9,500 nt of DNA from an uncultured Lactobacillus sp. (GTDB taxonomy: Bacteria; Bacillota; Bacilli; Lactobacillales; Lactobacillaceae): positions 1-9,500 of the forward strand of contig CAMJXI010000035.1 in NCBI GenBank assembly GCA_946409675.1. Direction: 5' to 3'. The notes beneath the pieces are model-generated. The model ran no database searches and had not been told where the DNA came from. It saw only the letters and a program-made list of their open reading frames with translations. Position numbers and translations under genes: made by a program. Below, piece by piece: positions 1 through 6,935 of the stretch; positions within the stretch are counted from its first letter, which is position 1, and every line of letters begins with the position of its first letter.

Positions 1-49
1 TAACCTTTTCATTATTATTTAAAGCTTTTTGTGCTATACACACCAACAT
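1..49 (-). CDS. Possible 5' end of an unidentified gene, cut by the window edge
   Basis: An ATG at 49-47 opens a minus-strand frame of 16 codons that stays open to the window edge, reading MLVCIAQKALNNNEKV. An AAGGA sequence at 65-61 could serve as the ribosome binding site, although its 11-base spacer is long. A candidate promoter lies upstream at 89-115, and the frame begins just after the terminator of the kinase operon, which is where a new transcription unit would be expected. The KALNNN stretch weakly recalls the N-terminal RNA-binding segment of BglG/LicT-type antiterminators, but the following residues (EKV) do not fit that family well, so no function is assigned. It may be a chance frame. 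Confidence 0.27.
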   Translation of the reverse strand, partial: MLVCIAQKALNNNEKV

Positions 50-88
50 TTTTTAAAATTTCCTTAGAATAGAATAACAAAAAATAAA

Positions 89-115
89 ATTATCACAATT
101 TCAAATTTTAGACAA
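89..115 (-). promoter_or_regulatory. Candidate promoter for the gene at the left edge
   Basis: On the minus strand TTGTCT (115-110, 4 of 6 matches to the -35 consensus) and GATAAT (94-89, 5 of 6 matches to the -10 consensus) are separated by 15 bases. A TGT directly before the -10 gives an extended -10 element. The short spacer and the high AT content of the region make chance matches likely. Support comes mainly from position, between a terminator and a possible start codon. Confidence 0.25.
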
Positions 116-116
116 T

Positions 117-144
117 AAAAAAAGACATCCCACGGATGTCTTTT
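117..144 (-). terminator. Rho-independent terminator of the two-component operon
   Basis: Read on the minus strand, GACATCC, a three-base GTG loop and GGATGTC form a perfect 7-bp stem. Flanking AAAA/TTTT extends it to 11 bp, and it ends in a run of seven T (123-117). It lies 55 bases after the histidine kinase stop codon, with no gene in between. This is a classic intrinsic terminator and sets the 3' end of the kinase transcript. Confidence 0.9.
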
Positions 145-198
145 CACATTCAAAATCGTCTTCTAATACTAATCCATTACCATATAGCAATTTTTCCA

Positions 199-1728
199 CT
201 ATATTTGTTCAAAATACATCGGGAAAGTTATCTTAAATTGACTCCCGCTGCCTTCCACAGATTCTACCGCAATTGTTCCGTTATAACTCTCAATTAATTT
301 CTTCGCAATCGGTAATCCTAATCCATTTCCGCCTTTTTCGCGAGTTCTTGCCTTATCAACTCGATAGAAGCGACTAAAGATCTTATCCACTTCTTTAGAG
401 GAAATACCCTCACCGAAGTCTTGCACCGACATATGGAATTCCAAAAGGTCAGACGACACCGAAACAATTACTTCTTTTCGATCCGTCGAATACTTAATCG
501 CATTATCCAGCAGAATAATCAAAATTTGTTCCAAATGGTTCCGATAGATTTTCACCAGGGTATCTGTCTTCAAGTCGTTATCCAACTTAATCTTGAAGTC
601 TGGGTGCACCAATTGTAAGTTCTCGACAACCTGCTCAACTACTGAATTAACCTTCGTCACTTCGTCTGGATACAAAATTTCAATCTGTTCTGCTCTTGTT
701 AAATCAAGCATCTCTTGAATTAAATGCTTCATTCGGCTAATCTCTTGCACCGACGCATTAATTGACTCATCGAGTACTTGCGGATCGTCCTTGCCCCAGC
801 GTTGCAACAAGTTCAAGTGTCCCTCAATTACCGCAACCGGAGTCCGCAGTTCATGGGAGACATCCTCCACAAATCGCTTTTGTTGATCAATATAGCCTTG
901 CATCCGATCCAGCATTTGGTTAAACGTCGTCGTCAAATCACTCAACTCATCGTTGGTGTTTAATTCTGGGATTCTGTCCGTTGCTTCCGGAGCATCGTCA
1001 ACTTCCTTAGCAACCTTACTCATCAACTTAATTGGACGCAAGATTGATCGAACAATCGCATAACTAATCAATATTGTTAGCAGGATGGCAACTAGGGCTA
1101 TCCCAAACATCCAGTTTCTTAGTTGTGACAAAACAGCGTTGTAATCATTCATCTGGTTTTGCACAACCACATAACCCGTTACCTTGCCTGTCTTGTCCGA
1201 CACGATTGCTTGTGAAATCGTTAAGTGGGTCTTCCCCTTCTTCGTCTCTAACGAAGTCTTTTCTTTCTCAAGGAAGTTGTACTCGTCATCGATCGTCCGG
1301 GTCGCAAAGACCACTTCGTGCTTCCGGTTAAAGACCATCATCGCAAGATCGGGTCTCGTCAAGCTACTAAATGAAGAATCAGAGAACATCTCATCTTCCT
1401 TTTCACCTGAGCTGACCTCACTTCTTGCTGTACCCTCAATCTTGGCTTTGGTTGCCGGACTAAAAGTCGTTACAACGTTGGTTACCGTGAGCTCCTTATC
1501 AATCGTACTCAAGTTCTTGCTCACTAGGTCTACCGTATTGCGTGTGATCTTTTGTTCTTGGCCCATCAACTGATTCGAAATTAAAAAGTAGATGACAACC
1601 GAGAAGACCAAAAAAGACACAGTAATAGTTAAAGCGACTAAGCTTAACCACTTAGTCGCTACCGAGATGTATCGTTTTTTTTGTTTTTTTTCGCGTGGCA
1701 ATTTATTTGTTTTCTTCCCCATTGTCAT
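199..1728 (-). CDS. Membrane sensor histidine kinase, ArlS/YkoH-like
   Basis: This is a 509-residue membrane sensor that should phosphorylate the response regulator encoded just upstream. Visible parts, in order: a basic N-terminus; membrane segment 1 (about residues 28-50); an extracytoplasmic region of about 155 residues with a Cache/PAS-like pattern near 128-192; membrane segment 2 (about 206-227); a HAMP linker (about 228-280); the dimerisation and phosphoacceptor helix with SHELRTP (His292); and an ATPase domain with the N box (LDNAIKYS, Asn409), DFGEG (437-441), FSRFYRVD and GGNGLGLPIA (466-475). All catalytic motifs are intact. The stretch after the phosphoacceptor His (EGHLNLLQRWGKDD) resembles ArlS-type kinases; that assignment is from memory. 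The start overlaps the regulator gene by 26 bases. An ATG two codons downstream (1722) is an equally possible start, because GAGG lies 4 bases before the first ATG and 10 before the second. The stimulus is unknown. Confidence 0.93.
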   Translation of the reverse strand: MTMGKKTNKLPREKKQKKRYISVATKWLSLVALTITVSFLVFSVVIYFLISNQLMGQEQKITRNTVDLVSKNLSTIDKELTVTNVVTTFSPATKAKIEGTARSEVSSGEKEDEMFSDSSFSSLTRPDLAMMVFNRKHEVVFATRTIDDEYNFLEKEKTSLETKKGKTHLTISQAIVSDKTGKVTGYVVVQNQMNDYNAVLSQLRNWMFGIALVAILLTILISYAIVRSILRPIKLMSKVAKEVDDAPEATDRIPELNTNDELSDLTTTFNQMLDRMQGYIDQQKRFVEDVSHELRTPVAVIEGHLNLLQRWGKDDPQVLDESINASVQEISRMKHLIQEMLDLTRAEQIEILYPDEVTKVNSVVEQVVENLQLVHPDFKIKLDNDLKTDTLVKIYRNHLEQILIILLDNAIKYSTDRKEVIVSVSSDLLEFHMSVQDFGEGISSKEVDKIFSRFYRVDKARTREKGGNGLGLPIAKKLIESYNGTIAVESVEGSGSQFKITFPMYFEQI

Positions 1729-2422
1729 CAGTCCTCATAACATATCCTGTACCACGAATTGTTTTAATGTATGAAGCTTTGCCTGGTACATCAATCTTGT
1801 TTCTCAAATAACGGACATATACTTCAACAACGTTAGTTTCAATCTTAGATTCAGGTCCCCAAATCTTGTTGAGTAATTGTTCTCTTGAGACAACATTATT
1901 TTCGTTTTCAATCAAAGTCATCAACAAGTTGTATTCACGCTTTGTGAGGTCAACTGTCTTATCTCCGCGACGAACCATTCTGTTGCTGGTTTCAATAGTT
2001 AAGTCCTTGAACTTCAAGACTTTTTGTTGGGTAACCTTAGCTGAAGACTGTGCTTCTTCGATCTCCACACGACGTAATACCGCGCGTAATCTTGCCAAAA
2101 GTTCCTCAATCGCAAATGGTTTCACGATGTAGTCATCAGCCCCATGATCAAGACCAGATACGCGGTCAATAACTGAATCACGTGCGGTCATCATGATGAT
2201 TGGAGTTGTTTTCACAGCGCGTACCCGACGTGCAATTTCCAAGCCATTCAATTCTGGTAACATCAAGTCTAACAAAATAGCATCGAATTTTTGGTCCAAT
2301 GCAATTTCAAGTCCGCGACGGCCATTATGCTCAACCACCGTTTCGTAACTTTCATGTTGTAGTTCAAGTTCGACGAAGCGAGCTAAGTTCTTTTCATCTT
2401 CAATAATTAATATTTTACTCAT
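1703..2422 (-). CDS. OmpR/PhoB-family response regulator, ArlR/YkoG-like
   Basis: This 239-residue cytoplasmic transcription factor is the partner of the overlapping histidine kinase. Residues 1-118 form a receiver domain with the acidic pocket (Glu8, Asp9), phosphoacceptor Asp52 in LLDLMLP, the switch Thr79 and the conserved Lys101 in VKPF. A linker of about 20 residues leads to a winged-helix DNA-binding domain (about 136-232), with the recognition-helix region VVEVYVRYLRNKID and the wing signature RGTGYVM. All expected residues are present and the length is normal. The ATG at 2422 gives the canonical start MSKILIIEDE, although only a weak AGAAAG precedes it. A candidate extended -10 promoter lies upstream at 2485-2512. 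The regulator and kinase form a two-gene operon, and autoregulation is common in this family but not shown here. Similarity to ArlR is from recall; the regulon is unknown. Confidence 0.95.
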   Translation of the reverse strand: MSKILIIEDEKNLARFVELELQHESYETVVEHNGRRGLEIALDQKFDAILLDLMLPELNGLEIARRVRAVKTTPIIMMTARDSVIDRVSGLDHGADDYIVKPFAIEELLARLRAVLRRVEIEEAQSSAKVTQQKVLKFKDLTIETSNRMVRRGDKTVDLTKREYNLLMTLIENENNVVSREQLLNKIWGPESKIETNVVEVYVRYLRNKIDVPGKASYIKTIRGTGYVMRTDDNGEENK

Positions 2423-2484
2423 AAGTATTTTGCTTTCTCAGTCTTCTATTTGATTAGTTAACGTTTTAATCCGACATTAACTTT

Positions 2485-2512
2485 ATTCTAACATAAATTA
2501 GAAAATTATGAA
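2485..2512 (-). promoter_or_regulatory. Candidate promoter of the two-component operon
   Basis: On the minus strand TTCATA (2512-2507, 4 of 6 matches to TTGACA) and TAGAAT (2490-2485, 5 of 6 matches to TATAAT) are 16 bases apart. A TGT precedes the -10, making an extended -10 element that would compensate for the weak -35. Initiation would fall near 2478, giving a leader of about 56 bases before the regulator ATG. It lies between the gnd terminator and the regulator gene, exactly where a promoter is needed. Confidence 0.6.
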
Positions 2513-2522
2513 TTATTCACAC

Positions 2523-2551
2523 AAAAAAAAGTTGCCTATGACAACTTTTTT
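2523..2551 (-). terminator. Probable intrinsic terminator after gnd
   Basis: On the minus strand AAAAAAGTTG (2551-2542) pairs with CAACTTTTTT (2534-2525) around the seven-base loop TCATAGG, and the T run continues to 2523. It lies 38 bases past the gnd stop. The stem has only four non-A/T-run pairs, so it is weaker than the terminator at 117-144, but its position and U-tract fit a terminator that separates gnd from the two-component operon. Confidence 0.75.
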
Positions 2552-2589
2552 AATGTAGCTTTACAATCTAGCCCTGTAATTATAGCAAA

Positions 2590-4014
2590 TTATTGTTCTT
2601 GATACCATGAATAATGAAAAATTCCTTCGCGGTCATTTCTTTCATAAGTATGTGCACCGAAGTAATCACGTTGTGCTTGGATGATATTTGCAGGGACAAC
2701 TTCTGCACGGTATGAGTCGAAGTAACTAATTGCGGCACTAAATGAAGGAGTTGGGATACCAGCTTGAATAGCAATACTCAAGACGTTACGAACTGATTCT
2801 TGATATTTATTAGCGATATTTGCAAAGTATTGGTCTAACAACAAGTTAGTCAAATCTGCATCATTGTCGAATGCGTCAGTAATCTTTTGCAAGAATTGTG
2901 CACGGATGATACAGCCGGCACGCCAGATGCTAGCAATCTTACCGAAATCAAGTTTCCAGTCATAGTTAGTTGAAGCAACCTTCATTTGTTCAAATCCTTG
3001 CGCATAGCTCATGATTTTGCTGAAGTAAAGTGCTTGTTCAACTTGGGCAATCACTGCTTTTTTATCAAGTTTAGAAGCGTCGAACTTAGGACCGATTAAG
3101 ACCTTAGATGCTTCGATTCTTTCGTCCTTGAAGGTGGAAATGTAACGAGCATAAACGGCTTCTGTAATTAATGATTGTGAGACACCGATTTCAAGTGCGT
3201 TTTGTGAACTCCACTTACCAGTACCCTTGTTACCAGCTTTATCCATGATCTTATCAACGATTGGTTCGCCAGAGCCAAGATCGTCTTTTCTAGTCAAGAT
3301 GTCAGCGGTAATTTCCATCAAGTAACTTTCGAGTTCGCCCTTGTTCCATTCTGAGAATGTTTCAGCGATTTCGTCCGTTGAAAGTCCCAAGACGTTACGT
3401 AAGATGTTGTAACTTTCTGAGATTAACTCCATATCACCATATTCGATTCCGTTATGGACCATCTTCACATAGTGACCGGCACCATTAGCACCGATATAGG
3501 TCACACAAGGAGCACCATCAGCTGGTGCCTTAGCAGACATTTTTTCCAAAATTGGAGCAACCAAATCATAAGCTTCTTTTTGGCCACCGGGCATCATTGA
3601 AGGACCTTCTAATGCGCCGAGTTCACCACCAGAAACGCCCATACCGATGAAGTTGATTCCTGATTCATCAAGTTTTTTGTTGCGACGAACAGTATCTTCA
3701 AAGTATGTGTTACCACCATCGATCAAGACATCACCCTTATCAAGTAAAGGAATGAGTTGTTCGATAACAGCATCGGTACCAGCACCAGCTTGGACCATCA
3801 TGATAATCCGACGAGGTTTTTCAAGGCTCTTCACGAAGTCTTCGATTGTATAACTTGGCACGAATTTCTTTTCGCTATGATCTTTGACAACTTGTTCTGT
3901 CTTTGAACCAGTTCGGTTGTAGATACCAACTGTGTATCCGCGACTCTCAATATTTAAAGCTAAGTTCTTGCCCATTACGGCCATTCCAATAACACCAATT
4001 TGTGGTTGTTCCAT
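2590..4014 (-). CDS. gnd: 6-phosphogluconate dehydrogenase, decarboxylating (NADP type)
   Basis: This cytoplasmic enzyme converts 6-phosphogluconate to ribulose 5-phosphate and CO2 with reduction of NADP, in the oxidative pentose phosphate pathway and the phosphoketolase route of heterofermentative lactic acid bacteria. The 474-residue protein has the N-terminal dinucleotide fold (GVIGMAVMG, residues 7-15) followed by NRT (33-35), whose Arg normally contacts the NADP phosphate. It also has the substrate loop GVSGGELGA, the catalytic set Lys184, Asn188 and Glu191 in [16 protein letters not shown], and the family signature [13 protein letters not shown] (256-268). The length is normal. An ATG at 4029 would add five residues, but it overlaps the GGAGGA ribosome binding site, so the ATG at 4014 (7-base spacer) is preferred. 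It lies 41 bases after yceD without a terminator between, so read-through from the upstream operon is likely. No convincing promoter of its own was seen. Confidence 0.97.
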   Translation of the reverse strand: MEQPQIGVIGMAVMGKNLALNIESRGYTVGIYNRTGSKTEQVVKDHSEKKFVPSYTIEDFVKSLEKPRRIIMMVQAGAGTDAVIEQLIPLLDKGDVLIDGGNTYFEDTVRRNKKLDESGINFIGMGVSGGELGALEGPSMMPGGQKEAYDLVAPILEKMSAKAPADGAPCVTYIGANGAGHYVKMVHNGIEYGDMELISESYNILRNVLGLSTDEIAETFSEWNKGELESYLMEITADILTRKDDLGSGEPIVDKIMDKAGNKGTGKWSSQNALEIGVSQSLITEAVYARYISTFKDERIEASKVLIGPKFDASKLDKKAVIAQVEQALYFSKIMSYAQGFEQMKVASTNYDWKLDFGKIASIWRAGCIIRAQFLQKITDAFDNDADLTNLLLDQYFANIANKYQESVRNVLSIAIQAGIPTPSFSAAISYFDSYRAEVVPANIIQAQRDYFGAHTYERNDREGIFHYSWYQEQ

Positions 4015-4021
4015 TTTTGAA

Positions 4022-4027
4022 TCCTCC
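4022..4027 (-). promoter_or_regulatory. Ribosome binding site that decides the gnd start
   Basis: GGAGGA (4027-4022 on the minus strand) stands 7 bases before the ATG at 4014. The upstream in-frame ATG at 4029-4027 shares its G with this site and has no usable site of its own, so it is unlikely to be the start codon. Confidence 0.85.
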
Positions 4028-4055
4028 ATTAATTATCGTTTCTAATATTACTTAA

Positions 4056-4616
4056 TTAATCTAAATCATCATCATTGTCAGGTGTGTCTAACAAAGCCTT
4101 TAATTTGGCTAATTCAGGGTTCATCACAGGTTCTGCTTCTTTTTTCTTGAAGTCAGATTCGCTGATTACTTCCCAGTTCTTACCTTGTGGCATTTGATTT
4201 TCGTTCTTCTCTGCCTCGGTCAAAACAACCATCGGAATTTGCAACAAGATGTGGTCTTCCACCGCCGTTTGCAAATCAATCGTGTCACCTTCAATTTCAA
4301 TGATGGTATCGATTGCTTCCTGGTCTTCTTCACTAGGCACTTCTTTAGTATAACCCTCTAAAAACTTAAAGTCTTGGTGTAATTCCACGGGTGCAAGTGA
4401 ACGAGAACTAGGAACGACGATGTCGGCTTCGACGCGGAGTTGCGCTAAAACAAACGGCTTATCATAGACTAATTGACCAGTCACAACCGCTTTTTTAACC
4501 TCGATAATTAAATCGCCAGCGCGATCATAAAATTCTTGGCCAAAAGTTGCTAACTCGTCTAATTCTGTTAGCTGCGAGTTTTTGTCAGCTAATTGGTTAA
4601 AACTAATTTTTAACAT
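4056..4616 (-). CDS. yceD: DUF177 family protein YceD/YlbN
   Basis: The product is a small acidic 186-residue protein of the DUF177 family, linked in other bacteria to 23S rRNA accumulation; its molecular role is not firmly established. The identification rests on the family-like core around residues 52-85 (VYDKPFVLAQLRVEADIVVP followed by SSRSLAPVE), the acidic C-terminus ending DTPDNDDDLD, and its place directly after tmcAL, matching the ylbM-ylbN pair of Bacillus. The start ATG overlaps the tmcAL stop by one base (TAATG), with GAGGTG five bases upstream as a good ribosome binding site, so translation is probably coupled. Unlike the Bacillus arrangement, no rpmF (ribosomal protein L32) follows; gnd does. 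The protein is fully soluble, with no membrane segment. The family call is confident, the function is not. Confidence 0.85.
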   Translation of the reverse strand: MLKISFNQLADKNSQLTELDELATFGQEFYDRAGDLIIEVKKAVVTGQLVYDKPFVLAQLRVEADIVVPSSRSLAPVELHQDFKFLEGYTKEVPSEEDQEAIDTIIEIEGDTIDLQTAVEDHILLQIPMVVLTEAEKNENQMPQGKNWEVISESDFKKKEAEPVMNPELAKLKALLDTPDNDDDLD

Positions 4617-5770
4617 TATTTCACCTCGATTGGCTTACGGCCAAAATTCTGATTTGTTTTCGTTAATTGTTCAAAGAACCGGTCGGTCCTCACTTGGAGT
4701 TTCAAGTCGCCCTTGTTACCAAGTTTAGCATCAACCTTGCTGTAAACCGGTAAGGTAAACTTCTTGCGGTTTTTCTTGAGGTACTTCTGCCCTGTTTTCG
4801 TGTAGCCCAACAAGAAGAGGTAGGGATTTGCACTAGCCAACTCGATTTGTTGTTGAGTTAAGTTTAAGACGGTGTACAAGGCCACGCGCCGCAATCTAGC
4901 GTAAGTGTAGCGCTTCGATTTGATTTGGCGTAAGAAGTCTGTGAAGCTCTCACTCGTCAAAATCTCACTTTGCATCTTATATTGTAATCCCTCATTCATC
5001 TGGTAGACCACTTCGAGCTCTTCTGGTGTACTGCTGAACAAGCGGTAGATTAAAAAGTCGTACATCATATTCCAAGTGGGCAAGACGTTAACCATTGCGA
5101 GATCGTGTAATTCACCTGGCGGAATCCACTCGGCTAACTCATGCGTGACCCCACGTTGTAAGATGTAGTTCCTAATCGTTGAAGCACTCATTACCAAGTT
5201 ATCGTCGACTAATTCTTGCTCGTGATCTTGGCCGATTCGTTGCACCGGATGCAAGGTAAACGGATTACCTAACTTCGTGTTAGCCACCGCATAAGCAAGT
5301 GCCAGCATTAAGTTTGGTTGGTTCACTTCCTGGCCAATTTCGTTTGCGACCATCTGGTTGTATTGCGTAGCATAAGTTTGCGTGTAATCGTTGAAATCGA
5401 CCTTGTTGGATTTGATGTTAGCGAGTTTCTCACCCAAATAATCGAAGTTCAGGGTCTCATCTTCCGCCCCGAAAACGAGGTCGGTCACTCCAGCTGCCTG
5501 GAGCAACTTCATCGCCCCTTCCGCAAAGATATCTGCTGGTTGGACGGCAAAGTTAAAGGGTAGTTCAAAAACCACATCGGCCCCACTGGTCAATGCGGCT
5601 TTGGCCCGCACCCACTTATCTAGGATGGCCACGTCGCCTCGTTGCACGAAGTTCCCCGCCATCACGACGATGATGGGGTCTTCTTTGGCAATTAACCGGG
5701 CTTGATTAAGCAAAAATTCGTGGCCGCTATGAAACGGATTAAATTCCGCGATAACACCGACAACAGTCAT
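4616..5770 (-). CDS. tmcAL: tRNA(Met) cytidine acetate ligase TmcAL (YlbM)
   Basis: This cytoplasmic enzyme activates acetate with ATP and acetylates the wobble cytidine (C34) of elongator tRNA-Met, giving N4-acetylcytidine and accurate AUG decoding. The 384-residue protein begins with the nucleotidyltransferase-like nucleotide-binding motif [13 protein letters not shown] (residues 5-17). Conserved blocks follow: [15 protein letters not shown] (39-53), [13 protein letters not shown] (62-74), and the nucleotide-binding motif SASTIR (195-200). The C-terminal part carries a basic stretch (about residues 283-296) plausibly involved in tRNA binding. The length is typical for the family. AGAAGG lies 7 bases before the ATG, which overlaps the yqeM stop by one base, and the 3' end overlaps the yceD start in the same way. 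Older annotations call this family a nucleotidyltransferase (UPF0348); the acetate ligase role is known from the Bacillus subtilis protein. Confidence 0.93.
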   Translation of the reverse strand: MTVVGVIAEFNPFHSGHEFLLNQARLIAKEDPIIVVMAGNFVQRGDVAILDKWVRAKAALTSGADVVFELPFNFAVQPADIFAEGAMKLLQAAGVTDLVFGAEDETLNFDYLGEKLANIKSNKVDFNDYTQTYATQYNQMVANEIGQEVNQPNLMLALAYAVANTKLGNPFTLHPVQRIGQDHEQELVDDNLVMSASTIRNYILQRGVTHELAEWIPPGELHDLAMVNVLPTWNMMYDFLIYRLFSSTPEELEVVYQMNEGLQYKMQSEILTSESFTDFLRQIKSKRYTYARLRRVALYTVLNLTQQQIELASANPYLFLLGYTKTGQKYLKKNRKKFTLPVYSKVDAKLGNKGDLKLQVRTDRFFEQLTKTNQNFGRKPIEVK

Positions 5771-6513
5771 TATTCAACCTTCTCACATTCAAAGAACCAA
5801 CGCTGACCTTTAGTCTCATCAAGTTGATCCGTAAAGTCACTCGTCACGCTGACTAGTTTGAATCCAGCCTGTTCAATCAACTTTTTGTATGTAGCAAGTG
5901 GATAAGTACGTTCCTTATGAATCTCTTCATAACCTTGATATTGGCCATCGTTTGCTTCGCTGGGCACAAAAATCTGGAGGTCGTGTTCAATACTATGTTC
6001 CACTTCGCCTTCGAAACTCTTCCAAACAAACGTGTAGTCATCGTTGATTTCATTGAACATGTAATCTGGGAAAACCTCGTCCATTTGGTAGAGCGAATGC
6101 GCGTCAAACAAGAACTTACCGCCAACGGTAAGACTCTCGTAAGCATTCTTTAAGGTCTGGCTCAATTCTTCCTCGTTTGCCAGGTAACAAATCGAGTCGT
6201 CAAAACAGAGAATCGCATCATATGCACTGGGAAAACTAAAATAACGCATATCCATTTCAAAAAAAGTCACATCGTTTTTTGAAGCGGACATCCGGTCCAT
6301 CGCAATTTGCAACATTTGGGGTGATAAATCAGAGACAGCAATTTCGTAGCCTTCTTGATCAAGCATCTGAGCCAAGTCACCGGCACCACTGGCAAGTTCT
6401 AAAATCTTGCCGGCTGGCTTAATTTTTGGCTGCACAAAATCAAACCACTTTTGGTAAAGGGCTTTGTCCATTAAGTCATCATAAACGATTGCAAATACTT
6501 GGTAGTTTTCCAT
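5770..6513 (-). CDS. yqeM: Class I SAM-dependent methyltransferase YqeM
   Basis: The product is a 247-residue predicted cytoplasmic methyltransferase whose substrate is unknown. It shows the N-terminal block [10 protein letters not shown] (residues 7-16), SAM-binding motif I as [12 protein letters not shown] (37-48), the acidic end of the second strand in [10 protein letters not shown], and motif [11 protein letters not shown], in which Asp-Asp lies near the active-site loop. In motif I, Ser replaces the Cys or Gly often seen in ELGCGTG-type versions. The gene starts one base after the rsfS stop and overlaps the tmcAL start by one base, within the conserved yqe cluster. The nearest purine-rich site (GGAAAG) is about 14 bases too far from the ATG, so translation probably depends on coupling to rsfS. 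Clustering with RsfS, YqeH and TmcAL suggests an RNA or ribosome-related substrate, but this is inference only. Confidence 0.9.
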   Translation of the reverse strand: MENYQVFAIVYDDLMDKALYQKWFDFVQPKIKPAGKILELASGAGDLAQMLDQEGYEIAVSDLSPQMLQIAMDRMSASKNDVTFFEMDMRYFSFPSAYDAILCFDDSICYLANEEELSQTLKNAYESLTVGGKFLFDAHSLYQMDEVFPDYMFNEINDDYTFVWKSFEGEVEHSIEHDLQIFVPSEANDGQYQGYEEIHKERTYPLATYKKLIEQAGFKLVSVTSDFTDQLDETKGQRWFFECEKVE

Positions 6514-6514
6514 A

Positions 6515-6868
6515 CTAGTTTAAAATGCTTTCCAATTCTACTTCTGGTGCGTCTGACCAGAGTTTTTCTAAGCCGTAAAAATCACGGGCTTCTTCGGTAA
6601 AGACGTTCACAATGACGTCCTTAGTATCAATCAAAATCCAGTCGGAATCCTTGTTACCTTCAACTTTATAGTCCAAAGCGTTGGCATTCTTCAAGGCTTC
6701 GACCACACCATCAACGATGGCGTGTGCTTGACGATTAGAGTTACCATGCACGATTACTACGTAGTCTGATAAGAGGCTGATGCCTTGCATATCAAGGGCA
6801 AGCATGTTCTCACCTTTTTTATCATCAATTGCTTTAACGATTACATCTAATAATTCTTTACTTTTCAA
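6515..6868 (-). CDS. rsfS: Ribosomal silencing factor RsfS (YqeL, DUF143)
   Basis: RsfS binds ribosomal protein L14 on the large subunit and blocks subunit joining, lowering translation in stationary phase or starvation. With the TTG start at 6868 the protein has 117 residues, the usual size, and begins MKSKELLDVIVKA as in its homologues. Conserved features are LSDYVVIVHGNSNRQAHAI (33-51), the helix after it, and DWILIDTKDVIVNVF with EEARDFYGLEKLW (76-104). An ATG five codons upstream (6883) is in frame, but it lies immediately before AGGAGA (6880-6875). That site is spaced 6 bases from the TTG, so the ATG is almost certainly not used. A 67-base non-coding gap separates it from yqeK, and one base separates its stop from yqeM. 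Confidence 0.95.
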   Translation of the reverse strand: MKSKELLDVIVKAIDDKKGENMLALDMQGISLLSDYVVIVHGNSNRQAHAIVDGVVEALKNANALDYKVEGNKDSDWILIDTKDVIVNVFTEEARDFYGLEKLWSDAPEVELESILN

Positions 6869-6874
6869 AAAAAT

Positions 6875-6880
6875 TCTCCT
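6875..6880 (-). promoter_or_regulatory. Ribosome binding site that decides the rsfS TTG start
   Basis: AGGAGA at 6880-6875 (minus strand) is 6 bases before TTG at 6868 and directly adjoins the upstream ATG at 6883-6881. This geometry favours the TTG, and the resulting N-terminus MKSKELL matches the RsfS family. Confidence 0.85.
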
Positions 6881-6935
6881 CATTTTATGACGCTAATATG
6901 TACTATTCGTACTGTTAATATCTGTCTTTAAATAT

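Noticed and set aside
2458..2480. TTAA repeated at 2480, 2469 and 2461 (minus strand) as possible response-regulator binding repeats
   Set aside because: Spacing is irregular (11 and 8 bases), the units are only four AT bases, and they lie downstream of the predicted promoter.
2552..2589. TTACA-N9-TGTAA inverted repeat after gnd as a second terminator
   Set aside because: The stem is only 5 bp with little GC and no T run follows; the hairpin at 2523-2551 is the better candidate.
2580..2774. 64-codon minus-strand frame overlapping the 3' end of gnd
   Set aside because: It is a different frame inside a well-supported gene, with no good start site or recognisable product.
4028..4075. GATAAT (4037-4032, minus strand) as a -10 for a separate gnd promoter
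   Set aside because: No -35 better than 3 of 6 matches lies at 16-18 bases; chance in an AT-rich spacer is more likely.
6869..6935. 67-base gap before rsfS as a site for an internal promoter, with GTAC-N5-GTAC at 6900-6912
   Set aside because: No -35/-10 pair with acceptable spacing was found and the 4-base arms are too short to mean much.
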